Origin: an uncultured Dokdonia sp. | Lineage (GTDB): Bacteria > Bacteroidota > Bacteroidia > Flavobacteriales > Flavobacteriaceae | Direction of reading: 5' to 3' | Assembly (NCBI GenBank): GCA_937124495.1 | Contig: CAKZKZ010000344.1 | Location: 1-5,374, forward strand | Length of the DNA: 5,374 bases | Shown: positions 4,633-5,374 of the stretch, piece by piece | Position numbering within the stretch: the first letter of the stretch is position 1 | How the letters are laid out: every line of letters begins with the position of its first letter | The notes under the pieces: model-generated | Database searches by the model: none | What the model saw: only the letters and a program-made list of their open reading frames with translations | What the model was told of the DNA's origin: nothing | Made by a program: the position numbers and the translations under genes

Positions 4633-5374
4633 CTACCTATTATAAGGATACTCACTTATCCAGTGAAAGCCTCTATTAATCAACAAAAAGTCGTCTTTAC
4701 CTAATTGTCGAGCTTGCCCTGAGATCGTATCATTTTTATAGATGTAATGAAAATCTAATCCATCATCTGTTTTGGTATGATTAAAATCAAAAGAAGCATC
4801 ACCATCACCCGGAGGGAAGAATTTAATCTTCTGAGTAGTAGAATCAATTTCAATTTTATAATTAACTCTTTTCTTATTCATTTTGTTCACTTGTACGCTA
4901 CCTTTTCTTTCAAAGCGTATATCCTTCCAACGTGTATCACTCTTATAATCTACAAGTGTGTCACCATTAACGACATAATTGGTAACCTCATATACTCCGT
5001 ATAATGGCGGTTTAGGATCATTTAAACCATATCGATCTTTAGATTGCATAACATCGTAAAGTCCATAGCCTAATGCATAGGCAACAACGATACTTTTTAA
5101 GACATTTAAACCAATCTTGAGTCCCTTTTTAAATGGAGGGCGTTTTATGGTTGTTAAGCTTTCGACAGCTTTGTTAGTGACTAAAAATTGCATCACTTTC
5201 TTTATATCACGTGATAAAAGGAACAGCGTCATAATCACTAAATGTGTAGACAAGATCTTCACTGGAACATCAAAGAAGTAGTTGACGGCCATGACATTCA
5301 TCGCAGTCATTAGGGTAATTACTGCTCCAAAAGTGAGTGTACGTCTAAATAATAATAAGCCAGCACACACCTCT
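4633..5374 (-). CDS. DoxX-like membrane protein with beta-rich C-terminal domain, 5' end outside window
   Basis: The frame stays open to the right window edge: the codon before GTG 5370 is GAG with no stop, and the sequence there is already in the middle of a membrane domain, so the N-terminus lies beyond the window. Counting from GTG 5370, membrane segments lie at about 13-33 (FGAVITLMTAMNVMAVNYFF), 39-53 and 88-106, with DVPVK at 34-38 in the style of DoxX-family proteins. A basic linker (about 70-86) joins them. From about 115 the chain is soluble, polar and strand-like (YGVYEV, IRFERKGSVQV, YKIEID, KIKFFPPGDG, FDFNHTK), resembling a small beta barrel, and ends RGFHWISEYPYNR. I know this architecture from flavobacterial proteins of unknown function. 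The role is not established; DoxX proteins are linked to quinone/redox processes in some organisms, which is not evidence here. It converges with the lipoprotein gene. Confidence 0.85.
   Translation of the reverse strand, partial: EVCAGLLLFRRTLTFGAVITLMTAMNVMAVNYFFDVPVKILSTHLVIMTLFLLSRDIKKVMQFLVTNKAVESLTTIKRPPFKKGLKIGLNVLKSIVVAYALGYGLYDVMQSKDRYGLNDPKPPLYGVYEVTNYVVNGDTLVDYKSDTRWKDIRFERKGSVQVNKMNKKRVNYKIEIDSTTQKIKFFPPGDGDASFDFNHTKTDDGLDFHYIYKNDTISGQARQLGKDDFLLINRGFHWISEYPYNR

Noticed and set aside
4777..5004. 75-codon plus-strand frame opposite the DoxX-like gene
   Set aside because: It is antisense to the beta-rich domain, Ile/Asn-rich, and lacks any recognisable motif or promoter.

Overview
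The window looks like chromosomal DNA from a marine-type member of the Flavobacteriaceae (phylum Bacteroidota). Four things point there. The DNA is AT-rich (roughly 35-40% GC by eye). Coding starts lack a Shine-Dalgarno sequence. Two good promoters match the Bacteroidota -7 consensus TAnnTTTG, one for the tRNA and one for gcvT. The protein families (a DoxX-like membrane protein ending in GFHWISEYPYNR, a Bacteroidota-type GcvT, an EthD-domain lipoprotein) also fit. The genus cannot be fixed from the sequence alone.

Layout. A tRNA-Pro(UGG) gene runs off the left edge on the minus strand, with its promoter just upstream. A 296-base AT-rich gap follows and holds a 14-bp perfect palindrome. A secreted alpha/beta hydrolase (370-1143) and a small CesT/YbjN-like protein (1158-1568) follow on the plus strand and are probably co-transcribed. 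gcvT, the aminomethyltransferase of the glycine cleavage system, starts at ATG 1646 behind its own promoter. An RmlD-like NAD(P)-binding reductase (2794-3648, TTG start) comes next, probably in the same transcript. A small exported EthD-domain lipoprotein (3890-4288) sits alone between two repeat-bearing intergenic regions and is closed by a strong hairpin terminator. The right end carries the C-terminal part of a DoxX-like membrane protein on the minus strand (4633 to beyond 5374), convergent with everything before it.

Functionally these are mostly ordinary housekeeping or envelope genes: one-carbon metabolism (gcvT), a periplasmic or secreted esterase/peptidase-like hydrolase, and membrane or lipoprotein components. 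I see no defence system, CRISPR array, transposase or phage gene. The least explained material is intergenic. Two imperfect direct copies of a ~45-base repeat flank the EthD lipoprotein gene. The 344-base convergent gap packs together a terminator, a repeat copy, a C/G-rich hairpin module and short tandem words. No clearly undescribed system is visible. The repeats and the exported EthD protein deserve the closest look.
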